Positions 42,720 through 54,700 of a stretch of 64,000 bases of DNA are shown piece after piece. The first letter of the stretch is position 1. Every line of letters starts with the position of its first letter. The stretch covers positions 16,965 through 80,964 of the forward strand of contig JADNRV010000214.1 of assembly GCA_015499995.1 (NCBI GenBank), in the 5' to 3' direction. Made by a program: the position numbers and the translations under genes. The notes beneath the pieces were generated by a model that saw only the letters and a list, made by a program, of their open reading frames with translations, was not told the origin of the DNA and ran no database searches. The stretch is from Flammula alnicola (Eukaryota > Basidiomycota > Agaricomycetes > Agaricales > Strophariaceae).

Positions 42720-44300
42720 TGAATACTAGTACTACTTCCCTAGGGTTGGAGACCTTTGGAAATGTTGGTACCTATGTTACAATAATAAGTTACTGGTAAA
42801 ATACAGGCATATGGAAGAGGGTATAAATAATTGTACAGTATTTACTAACTGTGTCCTAGATACTACATAATACAGTGCATCAGAAATAGAAGAAATTGGT
42901 ATACACTATTAGGGAGTCAGGCAAGGTCTGAAGAGACGAAGGAAAAAAGGAAACCCAGATGCAAACCCCCGCAAAGAGTCATACAACTCTACCACGAAAA
43001 ATGCCTCGAGGGGAAGAATCCCGAGGCAAACTTCTCGCGTGTATAGTGACCCGGGATAGCAAAGGCCACATAATCGAATGACGAGGCGAATCGAGCACCA
43101 TGCGCATTGAGGAGCTCGTGCCAAACCTCTGCCATCGCCCGGATATCGTTCTCAAAAACCCCAGTGCCAAAGCTCCCAAGGACGAGTTGTCGTGCGCCTT
43201 GCCGCTCGAAGAGCGCCAGGATCCTGCCCATCCTCTCTTTCATGACCGCCCGGATTTTAGACTCCACTTCTCCACGAGGACGACGATGGCTGAGCTTGCG
43301 CACTTCTCCTGCATTGACAGCGGCGCTGGTGAGGACGTCGACCTTGAGAGGGGTCAGCCATGAGCCGTCGTCGTCGTCCCGCAGGAGATGCACGCTGGGA
43401 GAATAAATCATGGAGTGTGTGTAGTATCCCCCTTTCTCGTCGTGTGCGTGGAGCGCGTAGAACGGATGCGCGGCGGGTGTCATAAGAGAGACGTAAAGTG
43501 TTGAAGATCGAGCGATGGATTCCTCTTGGGCGTCGGCACCTGACAGAAACCCTCCGCCTGGTTTGGTGGCAGATGCAAAGTTCAGAATGCCGATCTTTTT
43601 GGTTGGATCGATGGAGTGAAGATATCGTGTTCCTTTCAGCGTAGACATTGGGAGAATGTTTATCTCTGTAGTCCGCCCACTAGAGTGACCATGCCATCCG
43701 TGTGGAGCGAGACGCCAATCCACGAGCTCCGGGGCATCGCTGGAGTAGAGTCGGGTGTGACGCTGGGTGGGTCTAACATCCACGATGCCCCCGTTGATGG
43801 CAGCTATGGTAGAATCGGCAATCTCTCTGAGGCGTGAGCGCGGCATATAATATTGGGTGTAGGGATATGGGGGTGGCCGGGCAATGCCAAGTTGAGTTAT
43901 TTTTGGAGTTTGAAGGTGAATGCTCGATTACTTTCAACCGAGGAAGTGAATTTGAGCTGATAGAAGTTAGAATAGAAGAGTGACATGTTGGGGTGAGCAA
44001 GGCTGGCTGTACATATATACCTTGAGGTTGTAGCCTGCCTCGGCCAAACGGTGTGCTCTTCCAGGCTCTTCCAGATTTCTAAATTATCTCCGGATCCTAG
44101 ATTGACTGGCACACGGATTGGACCTTTGGCGAAGTCGGTATCGGCCCGACAATAAGTAGACTGAGACGACGATGGACTCAGGACCGAGATATCAAGTATT
44201 CGTTTCCGACAACCGTGAAGTGGCGTCTTGCACTGATTTTTGGGTGGTTAGACACAAGAACCCTCGTGAGGACTGGAAAACCGGAACTTCCCGGCTCCTG
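42720..44300. repeat. Local tandem duplication, unit 1 (PARG gene 2)
   Basis: Matches 44,735-46,450 in the same orientation, including non-coding flanks (for example GGAGACCTTTGGAAATGTTG at 42,747 and its counterpart at 44,759). The two units each carry one small PARG gene. Confidence 0.8.
42989..43846 (-). CDS. Microbial-type PARG-like protein, short copy
   Basis: Intronless, 285 aa. KIGILNFASATKPGGGFLSGADAQEESIARSSTLY has the GGG-x7-QEE catalytic signature. GGYYTHSMIYSPSVHLLRDD, KVDVLTSAAVNAGEVR and ARQLVLGSFGTGVFEND complete the fold. It lacks the roughly 65-residue Pro/Arg-rich N-terminal leader of its neighbour at 44,987-46,051: an internal deletion fuses the codons MP directly to RSRLREIADS, leaving the former internal Met as start. 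The catalytic domain is intact, so an active but leaderless enzyme is expected. Its extreme C-terminus also differs after FFPSR. Confidence 0.88.
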   Translation of the reverse strand: MPRSRLREIADSTIAAINGGIVDVRPTQRHTRLYSSDAPELVDWRLAPHGWHGHSSGRTTEINILPMSTLKGTRYLHSIDPTKKIGILNFASATKPGGGFLSGADAQEESIARSSTLYVSLMTPAAHPFYALHAHDEKGGYYTHSMIYSPSVHLLRDDDDGSWLTPLKVDVLTSAAVNAGEVRKLSHRRPRGEVESKIRAVMKERMGRILALFERQGARQLVLGSFGTGVFENDIRAMAEVWHELLNAHGARFASSFDYVAFAIPGHYTREKFASGFFPSRHFSW

Positions 44301-44734
44301 TCGCCCGCTATGACAGCTTGAATGTCAGTAAGGCGAGTCTTTTCGAATGGGACCTCAACGTGTCCAGTGCTGGCCATCTGCTAGCTCAAAGCTCGATGTC
44401 GTTACAGTCCTTTGTACTTAATTGCATATGGCTTGCAGCTGCCGCGTGCCAACCCTGCAAACATGCTGGACATTGGGATGGACTTGAAAACTGGGGTGTA
44501 TAACAACGTGGTGGGTAGCTATATAGATAGGCTGGACTACTTTCCATTGTAATTATACATACCATGACCAATCTACTTATTATTTGACTACTCATCCTCT
44601 TGTCCCATGTGTGATCAGGTATTGAAGGGGAAGAGTCAAGACGATCTTGAGGAATTTGCATTGATACCAGATGTGAAATCTCTGCAGGAGAACAAGTACG
44701 AAGACACTGAAGCCTTCCATCGACTCTTTCAAAG
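44301..44734. other. Intergenic spacer between the PARG copies
   Basis: No recognised gene. It separates the two duplication units and shows no clear transposon ends. Confidence 0.4.
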
Positions 44735-46450
44735 AATACTAGTACTACTCCCAAGGATTGGAGACCTTTGGCAAATGTTGGTACCTATTTCGCAATAATA
44801 AGTATGTAAAATACAGGCATATGGAAGAGGGTATAGATAATTGTACAATATTTACTAATTATGTCATAGAGTCTAATACAGTGCATCAGAAACAGAAGAA
44901 ATTGGTATACTACTAGTAGGGAGTCAGGCAAGCTCTGAAGAGATGAGGGAAGAAAGGAAAAACCACATGCAAACGGCAGCAAAGAGTCATACAACTCCCG
45001 GTGTACCACCACCAAAAACGCCTCTGGGGAAGAATCCCGAGGCAAACTTCTGGCGTGTATAGCTATCCGGGATAGCAAAGGCTACATTATCGAATGACGA
45101 GGCGAATCGAGCACCAGGCGCATGAAGGAGCTCGTGCCAAATCTCCGCCATCGCCCGGACATCGTTCTGGAAAACCCCAGTGCCAAAGCTCCCAAGGACG
45201 AGTTGTCGTGCACCTTGCCGCTCGAAGAGCGCCAGGATCCTGCCCATCCTCTCTTTCATGACCGCCCGGATTTTAGACTCCACTTCTCCACGAGGACGAC
45301 GACGGTTGAGCTTGCGCACTTGGCCTGCATTGACGGCGGGGCTGGTGAGGACGTCGACCTTGAGAGGGGTCAGCCATGAGCCATCGTCGTCCCGCAGGAG
45401 ATGCACGCTGGGAGAATAAATCATGGAGTGTGTGTAGTATCCCCCTTTCTCGTCGTGTGCGTGGAGCGCGTAGAACGGACGCGCGGCGGTTGTCGTAAGA
45501 GAGACATAGAGTGTTGAAGACCGAGCGATGGATTCCTCTTGGGCGCTGGCACCTGATAGAAATCCTCCGCCTGGTTTGGTGGCAGATGCAAAGTTCAGAA
45601 TCCCGATCTTTTTGGTTGGATCGATGGAGTGAAGATATCGTGCTCCTTTCAGCGTAGACATTGGGAGGATGTTTATCTCTGTAGTCCGCCCACTAGCGTG
45701 ACCATGCCATCCTTGTGGTGCGAGACGCCAATTCACGAGCTCCAGAGCATCGCTGGAGTAGAGTCGGGTGTGACGCTGGGCGGGGCTGACATCTACGATG
45801 CCCCCGTTGATGGCAGCTATGGTAGAATCGGCAATCTCTCTGAGGCGTGAGCGTCTCCCTTCGTCGCCGCGAGGTTGGCGATTTCTTTCATAGGGTTGTC
45901 GGCGAGGGCGTTCAGAAGGCAGCTCGTAAGGTTGTTGATGAGGTTCTGGACGAGTTTCGTGGCGTGGCTGTCGGGAAATTTGTGGATTCGATGGATGATC
46001 AGTTGGCGGCATATAATATTGGGTGTAGGGGTATGGAAGTGGCCAGGCCATGCCAAGTTGTATTTATTTTTGGGGTGATACGGTGAGCGTCCAACCACTT
46101 TCACTAAAACTGAGGAACCTGTGAAATGCACTTGAGCTAGTGGTAGAAGTTAGAATAGAAGAGTGAGTGACACGTTGGAGTGAGCAAGGCTGTACATACA
46201 GTATGTACCTTAGCCTCAGCCTGCCCTCTTCTAGATTTCTAAATTATCTCGTAGATTGCCTGGTACCCAGATTGGACCTTTGGCAAAGTCGGTGAGCTCT
46301 CTGATCGGCCCGATATATCAGGTATTCAGTTCTGCCAACCGTGAACTTGTGGCATCTTGCAAGGAGACGCTGTGCCGCAGTGCGGTGCAGTCAAGTGCAG
46401 TCAGTGTCACCAATATTGTCAGTGTCCACGTGATCTGTTGACCTTTTCGG
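44735..46450. repeat. Local tandem duplication, unit 2 (PARG gene 3)
   Basis: Second unit of the duplication described for 42,720-44,300. Similarity extends upstream of the gene, for instance CCAACCGTGAACTTGTGGCATCTTGC near 46,338 matched by a version near 44,207. Confidence 0.8.
44987..46051 (-). CDS. Microbial-type PARG-like protein, long copy
   Basis: Intronless, 354 aa. The leader (1-68) is rich in Pro, Arg, Gln and Tyr and probably disordered. RSRLREIADSTIAAINGG begins the domain; KIGILNFASATKPGGGFLSGASAQEESIARSSTLY holds the GGG-x7-QEE signature. VDVLTSPAVNAGQVR and LVLGSFGTGVFQNDVRAMAEIWHELL follow. It is about 90 percent identical by eye to the 42,989-43,846 protein over the domain. 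ADP-ribose glycohydrolase activity is expected from the family; the substrate is unknown. Upstream sequence is shared with the sister copy. Confidence 0.88.
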   Translation of the reverse strand: MAWPLPYPYTQYYMPPTDHPSNPQISRQPRHETRPEPHQQPYELPSERPRRQPYERNRQPRGDEGRRSRLREIADSTIAAINGGIVDVSPAQRHTRLYSSDALELVNWRLAPQGWHGHASGRTTEINILPMSTLKGARYLHSIDPTKKIGILNFASATKPGGGFLSGASAQEESIARSSTLYVSLTTTAARPFYALHAHDEKGGYYTHSMIYSPSVHLLRDDDGSWLTPLKVDVLTSPAVNAGQVRKLNRRRPRGEVESKIRAVMKERMGRILALFERQGARQLVLGSFGTGVFQNDVRAMAEIWHELLHAPGARFASSFDNVAFAIPDSYTRQKFASGFFPRGVFGGGTPGVV

Positions 46451-46451
46451 A

Positions 46452-47101
46452 AATTTCGAGGTCCTGACTCTTGAGGCCTGACCTGACATTGACAAGTTAC
46501 AACCATCGTCGACGCGGGCAGCAGTTGCAGTACTGTGTGCAGACTCCCATCTGTGCCGAATGTCAAGCTTCAAGTGAGAAGTTACAAAACTCACGCTACC
46601 AACCGCTCAAGATCCTATCAGAACAGCTTTCATTTTCGAACGGTCGTTTCTCAAGCTGTCCGACCAATAGAAGTATGATGTCGACGCAACCATACTGCTA
46701 CTTGGGTCTCGAATCTTGAAGATCACTTTCATTTCGATTTGCTGAAAGTGAACTAAATTTGAGTACCCAATTGATAGATCAGATTCTGCGGACACATCGC
46801 TCACAGAGCTCGAGGCTGAGTATGGTTACTTGTGAGTACAAGGCGGTCTATAATTACCATTGGCTGTACTTACACTTACACAACAGTTTGACCAGATGGC
46901 ACTCTGATAAATTAACCGATTCCGGCTCCCTCAGGCAGTGCAGACCTTGAAAGCTTTTTTATTATAATCGTCTCGAATCCCGGGTAGTTCTTTAATAAAC
47001 TACCTTCTTGGCCTCGCAAGCCCTCTCAGGCATTGCTTAAATGCACAGCAGGTGTCCCACCTCCACAATCCCATGTCCCTAACCCCTCCCCCGAAGTGAC
47101 T
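46452..47101. other. Intergenic, nothing recognised
   Basis: About 650 bp between the divergent PARG and DUF6535 genes. Short ORFs only; no repeats with matching ends seen. It probably contains the DUF6535 promoter. Confidence 0.4.
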
Positions 47102-49896
47102 ATGGCAAGTTTGAGTGCAGGGCCGACCGAGTTGAATGCAATTATTTCACCGATAAGTCAAGACTCATTATGCGATGAGAATGAGGTACGTATATGCTGT
47201 CTCATTGTGATGCTGCACATTCAACTCATTCTTTATATACAGAAACTAGTGTGGCACTCAAAGCCACAAAGGCCGTTCATAGAAACCCACTTCGCAGCTC
47301 CGAAACCTGAATATGGTTCGTGGTAGTTCTTTTCGTACATATAGGTAAACTCTAACGTGTTGTCAATCAGACGACGCTCGTTTCGAAGCCTCGGACAATG
47401 CTTTTGTTTGGAAGATCTATAATGAGGAGAGTGCCAAAGCGGACGCAGCAGTCGTAGAGGCCTCTAATCGTAGCATTGATGTTCTCCTAGTGTTCGTAAG
47501 TAAGCTCAGATCGTAATCTTTTATTCACTGTTTTTCTTAACCTTTCGTTAATAAAGACTGGCCTATTCTCGGCCGTGTTGACGACATTTATCATACAGTC
47601 CTACCAACTCCTGATACCCGGTCCGTTTGACGCAACAAACGCACTCTTAGCTCAGTTCATATCCTCGCAAAGTGGTGCTCTCAACGGTACGGTTGCGAGT
47701 ATGCAGGCCACTGGTGCAACGGCAACCGATCCAGGTCCGTCATTGCTTGAACTGCGATGGGTCAATGGTCTATGGTTTGCCGCACTCGCATTCAGTCTTT
47801 CCGCCGCGCTGTTTTGCATGCTCGGAAAGCAATGGCTTCAATCCAGCCCAAATATTTCCGGCTCTCCAAGACACAGAGCCCGCCAACGCCAGCGGAGATA
47901 TATGCAATTGCAAGCCTGGCACGTCATGACCATCATCAATGCCCTTCCCCTCCTTCTGCACGCCACCCTACTTCTGTTCTTCGCTGGCCTTATCGTTTTG
48001 CTATGGTCTGGGAACCTTGTGATTACCGCTGTTACCTGCGTCATTGTCGCCCTTGTGTATGCATGCTACTTCGGTTCGATGTCGCTGTCGCTGTTATATC
48101 CGGATTGCCCCTACCAACATCCTATCTCCGAACAATTACGACTCTGGATGAAACGGAAGAATAATTCTTTGGCAGACTCTTATTTTGAAGATATAGAACA
48201 AGCCTCGCAGACGGATTTCAATCCATGGAGGGAACAGGGTACGTTCATCCCTTTCAAATACTTTTCGATGTCGGGCTAATGGTGTATCATCAGAGCCAGA
48301 TGCATACCAGACCATGTAGATCCCGACGAGTGCTTGGACGCCTCCGCTTTTGTATGGCTTCTCGAAAACTGTCCCAATGGAATCGCTACCTCTGTTACTC
48401 TTCAAGCAATCGGAGGCCTTCCACGTAGTTTTTCAGCCTTCCATGTTCTCCGCAAGGCTGGCGCGGTCTCTCTCGTATTGAAGGAATTCAGGGCTTGCTT
48501 CCACAGAGATTCTACTCTCGACTCGCAATGGTACATTTTGCAACCTCAGGATGCAGAGAAATACTGCCGAGCATGGATGCGTATGACGTATGGTACATCG
48601 AAACAGTGGCCTACCGAGCTCCTCAAACTCCTCGAGACACTGGAGAAAACGGAGACTACCGACAACATTAATGCGATAGCCGCGTGCACACGGGCCATCG
48701 CGCATTTAGACAGCCGAGATGGACGTCCGATAATCCTTCCGCGCCTTCGTCGACACGCGGAGGGTAGGATTGACTTCAGTCACGAGATGCTATGTTGGCT
48801 CCTTGACACTTTTCTTCAATGCTCACTTGTTTCGCAGCTTCATTTCCGACCCAAGGACCACATTGTGAAGGAAGCCGTTCCAGTCCTTCTCCGGCTTCTC
48901 CACCTCACTAAGCACACTCTAGCATCTAATGTCAGAAGTGCTATCGCCCTATCGCTCAGCTATATGACCAACGGTACAGGCGACCCCGTCCTCTTCAACA
49001 ATGAAGAAAAACGAAGAGTGCAATTCTACAACCTCATCATCCCCTCTCTTACCGCTATTGTCGACGCTCCAGCAAGCTTTGGGGTAGACGATGTGTTGTT
49101 GAATTTAACGGCCACAGAGTTTTCTCGTCTGGCTTCACTTGTACTCACGCCGACGAATCAATCTGCTGACCGGAAGAGACTCAAGCCTATTGCCCAGCGT
49201 GGATTGTCCAAGCTGTACGTGGATGGTCGCATTTCCCACGTGTCAGACGACGTCCTGGCCGATGTCCTACAGATTCTTTATCCTCCGGTTATGATCGCCC
49301 GAGGAGAATGCTCGCTCTTCGTCAAATCTTTATTGCACGCGTTATGGTCCTCGACGCAGCCCGAGGTGTTGTTCGGCTCCGTCCTTCGCCTTCTCGAACC
49401 CCTTCTCCTTGACTCCCAACTTTCCGTGGTCGATGCCTTTATTGAAGGAAAGGGTATTGCAGCTCTTCTCCGCGTCGCGCATACAGGAGACACCGCAAGC
49501 CGACATCTCCAACTCGACTGTATGCGGAACCTGAGTCTGTTCATTCGCAGCACTGCGGAGCATCACCATTATTCGCGACTCGGCCACGGATCTGACTGCG
49601 TAAATGAGGATCGATTGGATCACATTTTCCGGTCGGATTTCTTTTCCACCCTTATTCCCATTATCGCCGCTCGTCGATGGTGGTTGCCTGAAATTGCCGA
49701 AATTTGGGTGCCTGCGCTGGTGAAGCTCTGCCAGCTTCGGCCATACGAACCTGTGTGGAGGGGCGTTGAAGCTGCACTCAGGAAATTCTCAGACTTCTAT
49801 GAGGGGAAAGACGGATATTATCAGTTGATAAACGATTTGGACGAAATGAAGGCTCTTACGGAGTCTGCCGCCTGTCAGGTGGCCCATAAATTTTAA
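47102..49896 (+). CDS. DUF6535 multi-pass membrane protein 1
   Basis: Exons 47102-47185, 47243-47315, 47371-47495, 47557-48238 and 48311-49896 give 849 aa. VWKIYNEESAKADAAVVEASNRSIDVLLVFTGLFSAVLTTFIIQSYQ is the DUF6535 start. WVNGLWFAALAFSLSAALFCMLGKQWL and INALPLLLHATLLLFFAGLIVLLWSGNLVITAVTCVIVALVYACYFG supply the transmembrane helices (about four in all). The cytoplasmic C-terminal 550 residues are helical and repeat-like (armadillo-like appearance), with RRWWLPEIAEIWVPALVKLCQLRP near the end. The last intron uses the acceptor ATACCAG at 48,310 because the nearer one gives a stop. Function unknown; the family is expanded in Agaricomycetes. A paralog lies at 55,770-58,548 in opposite orientation. 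Confidence 0.87.
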
Positions 49897-50296
49897 AGTC
49901 AAGGAGCAATTACTTGCGAGATGGATGTGTAAGATACAGTATGTATGGGGTCGTGGAAGTTAAAGATTTATAGTTATGTATTTGTATGTCATCAAGATGC
50001 AGCGAATTTTCCATTCAACAGTTAAGGATTGGATTCATTATTAGCCCAAACACATCACGTCTCGGGATGAGTGTGAATCTGATGAATCTCGGTGCATACA
50101 TTTGAAAATTCACATGTCGGTACCACGGTAGTTGTTGAACCTGAAGACATAGAGGATAGCTAAAGTGACAAATGTTGAAGAAATTTGAAGCTACTGAAGC
50201 CAGAATAATAGAACACATTAATGTAGGTATGTATATGCAGTTAACAAGCAGGGCAAGTAATCAACGACGCGCACGTCATTGGGTATATTCGTCTGT

Positions 50297-51124
50297 TCAT
50301 CGACCCGTGATTACCCAGACTTTGCGCCTGTTCTCAAGAGGAAAACCGTAAGGGTGCATTATTTCATTGCTTTCGCGTGTGGCGGTCTTCTTTTTGCCTT
50401 CCAAAATCCTGACTTTCTCGAAGTAGATATACCTGCATATGACGGTCAATAGCAGGGAACATGGAGGTGGGGATAAACATACCCGGCATAGTATGTACCA
50501 TTGGTAGCGCCGTCGGTCTTGCCTTTCTCCCTCACTGTGTGGTAGAGGTAATTAGTCGATCATGCTCGTCGAAAAGGAAAGGGAGTTACGTACTGAAGCG
50601 GCCGTAGGAATTGTTGTTGATGCCGCCAATATCCTTCAACCATTGCGTCACCTGGCATATTGTGAGTATGGTTCACGAAGCATTTAGAGAAAAAATCGCG
50701 TACTTTCCAGCCAGGTTGCTTCTGCAAGAGTCTGATCTTACGACGAACTTCGCCACAATCATCACTATTACAACGTATCAGAGCGTATGAGCTCATGGTA
50801 GGTTGAAAGTGTAAGAGTGTTGCTTACTATACAGGTACGGAACTCTTTCAAGGCGTAACAAAATGAGCTGACGGAACGTTAAAAAACTGACTGACGCACC
50901 TCATCCTCGCCAGGGAGTGTAATGTCTTTCCAGGTCATGGGTTTATCGCTGGTCTTCTTGCCCTTTGAGGTAGACCCCGACGCGCCAGAGGGGTCAGCGA
51001 CACGCGCTTTTTTTGCGGGAGGATCGAGGGTTGTCTGGGTCATGTTCATGAGGGAGGCTTGCTGACCAGAGACCTCACCAAGAGGGGTGTGGTCCATAGA
51101 GTCGGATTTGCGCTTGGGGGCCAT
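50297..51124 (-). CDS. DUF7726-type small protein
   Basis: Six exons (51124-50900, 50844-50828, 50764-50704, 50651-50594, 50534-50483, 50432-50297) give 182 aa; exon 2 has only 17 nt. The N-terminus is basic and low in complexity (PPAKKARVADPSGASGS), like a nuclear protein. The conserved block is VPVYDDCGEVRRKIRLLQKQPGWK, VTQWLKDIGGINNNSYGRFM, EKGKTDGATNGTYYAGYIYFEKVRILEGKKK. This is the fungal domain I know as DUF7726, which has a helix-turn-helix look and an unknown function. It lies between DUF6535 gene 1 and the gamma-tubulin complex gene, divergent from the latter. Confidence 0.82.
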
Positions 51125-51789
51125 GACAAAAATATATGAGCTTGGTGTGTAGGTATGAGAGTAGGCGTGTATGTGGTAGCTTGGAAAGAGGTATGGGGGT
51201 CGTCAGGGCCCTCAGGGTTCTTTATATACTCCAAATTGTGTACAGTTTCGGCAATATATAAACTTTACGCGTCACGGTTATTTAGCTTTGTGTGCATTTA
51301 TTGACGCGTTCGGTGGCGAGTAATTAATATTGCGACAACAGATTGCAGAGAAACCACTTGCTATTGGAGATACATAAACGATAGTGGTCTCAAGGAACAC
51401 GCGAACGGCCCCGGAAAAAATTGACTGAATTTCAGCCAGTGGTATTTGAATTCCCTGGTTGTTTGAACCTGCACGGGGCCCCATGGAATCAGAGAAAAGT
51501 AAGCCGGTTCTGAGCATTGCAGAGAGGTGAATAAGTTGATGAATTCCGTCAAGAGCGAGGTGAAAAACAAGATGAAAGGCGCCCAGGAAGGCGTCAACCC
51601 TGGACGTATTTGGCATGAAAGTCTTTGCCAAACAATGCCGGCGCGTAAACAAACGCGTCTGAAAATGGTTCGTAACATCTTTGACTATCGTCTCTCATTT
51701 CTGCTGCAGTCTTACTTCCAACCCTCTGTAAAAGAACTAAGGGGCATCAACTACACTACAATCGACGAAAGTTGTCCGGAACGTCTCCA
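51125..51789. promoter_or_regulatory. Divergent region upstream of DUF7726 and gamma-tubulin complex genes
   Basis: About 660 bp. It may hold an upstream exon of the gamma-tubulin complex gene, since a TTTCTGCTGCAG acceptor-like site is present near 51,710. No other feature recognised. Confidence 0.35.
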
Positions 51790-54700
51790 ATGTGGCATAC
51801 TTTTAGTCAAGAATCGGATTTCAACCATGAACTGGAAATGCAAGCACCTCTTAACGACTTGCCACGAATCGCACCATGTTTCTTCGTCCCACCTCTGGAG
51901 AACAAGCCTCAAAACCCCATAATGGAGAGTCTGAAGTTGGAGAAGATGAATATGAACATGCCTCTCAGATACTTCCAGTCACAACTCCCCCCAGAACTTG
52001 CCGTTTTGACCATGGACACCGCTCATATAAAGGAAGAACAATCAGCGACAAAGATAGAAGAACTTTGGAATAACGCGGTTACGCGTAAGCTTGGAATCAA
52101 GGTAAGTCTGCTCAAAAGCTTTGTCACGTTCTTACAAGCCATCTTTTTTCTAGAATGGAATATTGTCTTGGGATAGACTTCGCCCCTCCCACTCCGATCG
52201 GGCCTCTACCACTGCATTCCTGTCCGAGCAAGATGATCTTGTCTGTGCGTCAGCGCGATCTTAGTAAGTCAATCTTATCACAGGTCCCTGGTTGCTCATA
52301 TGCTCATGATACGAAGTGTTCAGCCACGCTTGGTCAATCCCATGAACAGCATGCTCTATGTCACACAAAATCAACTTTTGGTCTCTCTCAAGATGATTGT
52401 GCTTGGTTTCTCGTCTCAATATCACATGTGGGATCCGGCCAAGGAACGGTTCATCCAAGTTGGAACGGAACAGAACGGAAAGAGAGGCTTTGTGCTCATT
52501 GACGGGAAGGATGAGGTCGTCAGCGAAAGGTACCCACTCGATCCCATATATGTTTCCTCGGCTTACATGGCTTTAGTTTAATTTCCCGCTTTCTGAAGAT
52601 TGGCACTCTGTTGCGTCGTCTGGAATCGCTCCTTTCGTCCTTGCGAACGAGGTGACCATTCTTTCACTCTTTTCAAAGGGTTGTTTCTTATAGAGAGTCA
52701 TGTAGGTCAGCTAAAGAAGGTCCTACTATCCACGCTCTGGCGCACTCGCTTTCGACAACAATCGATTATCTTAGAGAGGTCATTGCAAGCTGCCCACCAA
52801 GTAAGGACCAACTCACATCCGACAACGAAAATCTCCCGTTGCTATCAATATGGAGTCAGCATGCGGTATATGAGGACATTTTAGTTGCATTGGCTGATCT
52901 CTACGGAAGGGTGCGTAGTACTTGGATTTTTAACTGTATTTGTGACTAGCCGCCCGCTCATCTTTTTTTTTTTTTTCCAGAACGAGGATTTATCACCACA
53001 TGCCTATCTCTCACTAGAATCCGCACCGGTTCCTCTGCTCTCTCGATTATATGAACATCTCAGCTTCCACTTCGAACATGGATCCTTCGATATCACCTGC
53101 GCGATAATCGCCTTCATACTAACAAGCACATCACAAGAGTACATTCAAGACATTGCCCGCTCTGTTGGTTTCGGCGGACAGCCCTCCCAAAGGGTATCAC
53201 AAGCAGGAGGAAAACGGAATGGAGAGTACAGTTTCGACTTGGAGGAGGAAGAGGAGGAAGAAGAAGACATCTTTGATCTGCTGGATAAGATCGAAACCTC
53301 ATTTCCAGCTTTCTTTCCGCCAAAGGTCATGCAGGCCCTTCCAGCAGCTCAAAAGTCTCTGATACTCTTTCAAATCGCCCAACCTGATCATTCACTTGTC
53401 GCTTCTACTTCTTCGGAGCCCTCTATTCGGTGGCTATGGACGACAGAAGAGATCACTGCAGCATGGAACGATTTGCCTTTACTATCATCGACCAGAATAC
53501 CTCTCCCAATTACCACCACCTCGGCCCCATTGCCTTCTACTAGCCCATATAAGCCCGAACTATCAGAATTCCAGATGTTTGACCTGGAGCCAGGAACATC
53601 TATCCCACAAACGACATTGCAGGTCAAGGACAGATCATATATAATTCTTTGCGCCTTTATCGACAAATTTCCGGCCTCTCTTCCATCTATCACCCCAACA
53701 TTATCGGAATTAACATCGCTTACGTTCAAGGGCCTCTTGGAGCATGCATCGACGCTGTCAGCTTCTCTCCTAGCGCTCTTCATCAACTCACCTGGAATCC
53801 TCAACTTTCGCTCACATCTTATTTTATTGCGATCGTATCTCTTGATCGCCGCGCCCCCATTTAAATCTCGATTGCTCAATGCCTTGTTTTCCGACGCGGG
53901 CGAGTACGAGATCGACACCACCGCGCATTCCATGTCGATCCGGTCTTTGAGGCAAAGACAGGGCAAGAAGGTGAAGGAGAACAAGCAGCCGTGGGCTGTA
54001 GGTCTTTCCCTGAACCTGCTGGAACGCGAGACGTGGCCACCTGTTGGAGCGGACTTGAGCTTCTTTTTGCGGACTGTCATTGTTGATTCTCTAGAATCGG
54101 GGAAGGAGACGGACGAGGGCAAGGTGGAGCGCGAGCAGGTTATCGAGGAGGCAGAGTGGAGATTGGGTTTTGCCATTCGAGATTTGCCGACTGGAGCTGG
54201 CCGGGATAAGTGGTTGGATCCTCTTTGTATGTTTTTTTTTTCGATTTCCTCATGAATTGTGTCGCTGATACACTTTATTTGCAGCTATTGAGTATGTCTA
54301 TCTCGTGAAGACATTCGAATATCGCTGATCTTGCTTTGAAGAGCTCTCGATTTTCTTTACATGGATTATAAACCACCAAACCCTCTGGAAATCCTAATAT
54401 CGCCTGACGTTTTATCTAAATATCAGCGGATGTTCGCCTTCATTTTACGACTCCTGCGAGGTGCGAACTTGCATGTTTTGCACTAAAACATTAGACTAAA
54501 CCCAATCAACAGTGGAAAGTGCTCTGAAATCCCTCTTTCGAATGTCAACACACAGGGCGATTGCAACCTTCCTATTTCCTACATTGACACAGTCAAGAAA
54601 ACTGCTCCTCCACTTCCGCTTCGTTGTCCAAGCATTTGTGTCGAGCCTTTCTGGCTACGTCTTTGACACGGCCATCGGGGGCAACTTCGACCCTTTCTTG

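Noticed and set aside
52434..52581. Read-through of the gamma-tubulin complex exon into YPLDPIYVSSAYMALV
   Set aside because: That reading stops at 52,581; splicing at 52,529 to 52,577 continues into the conserved FLKIGTLLRRLESLL.
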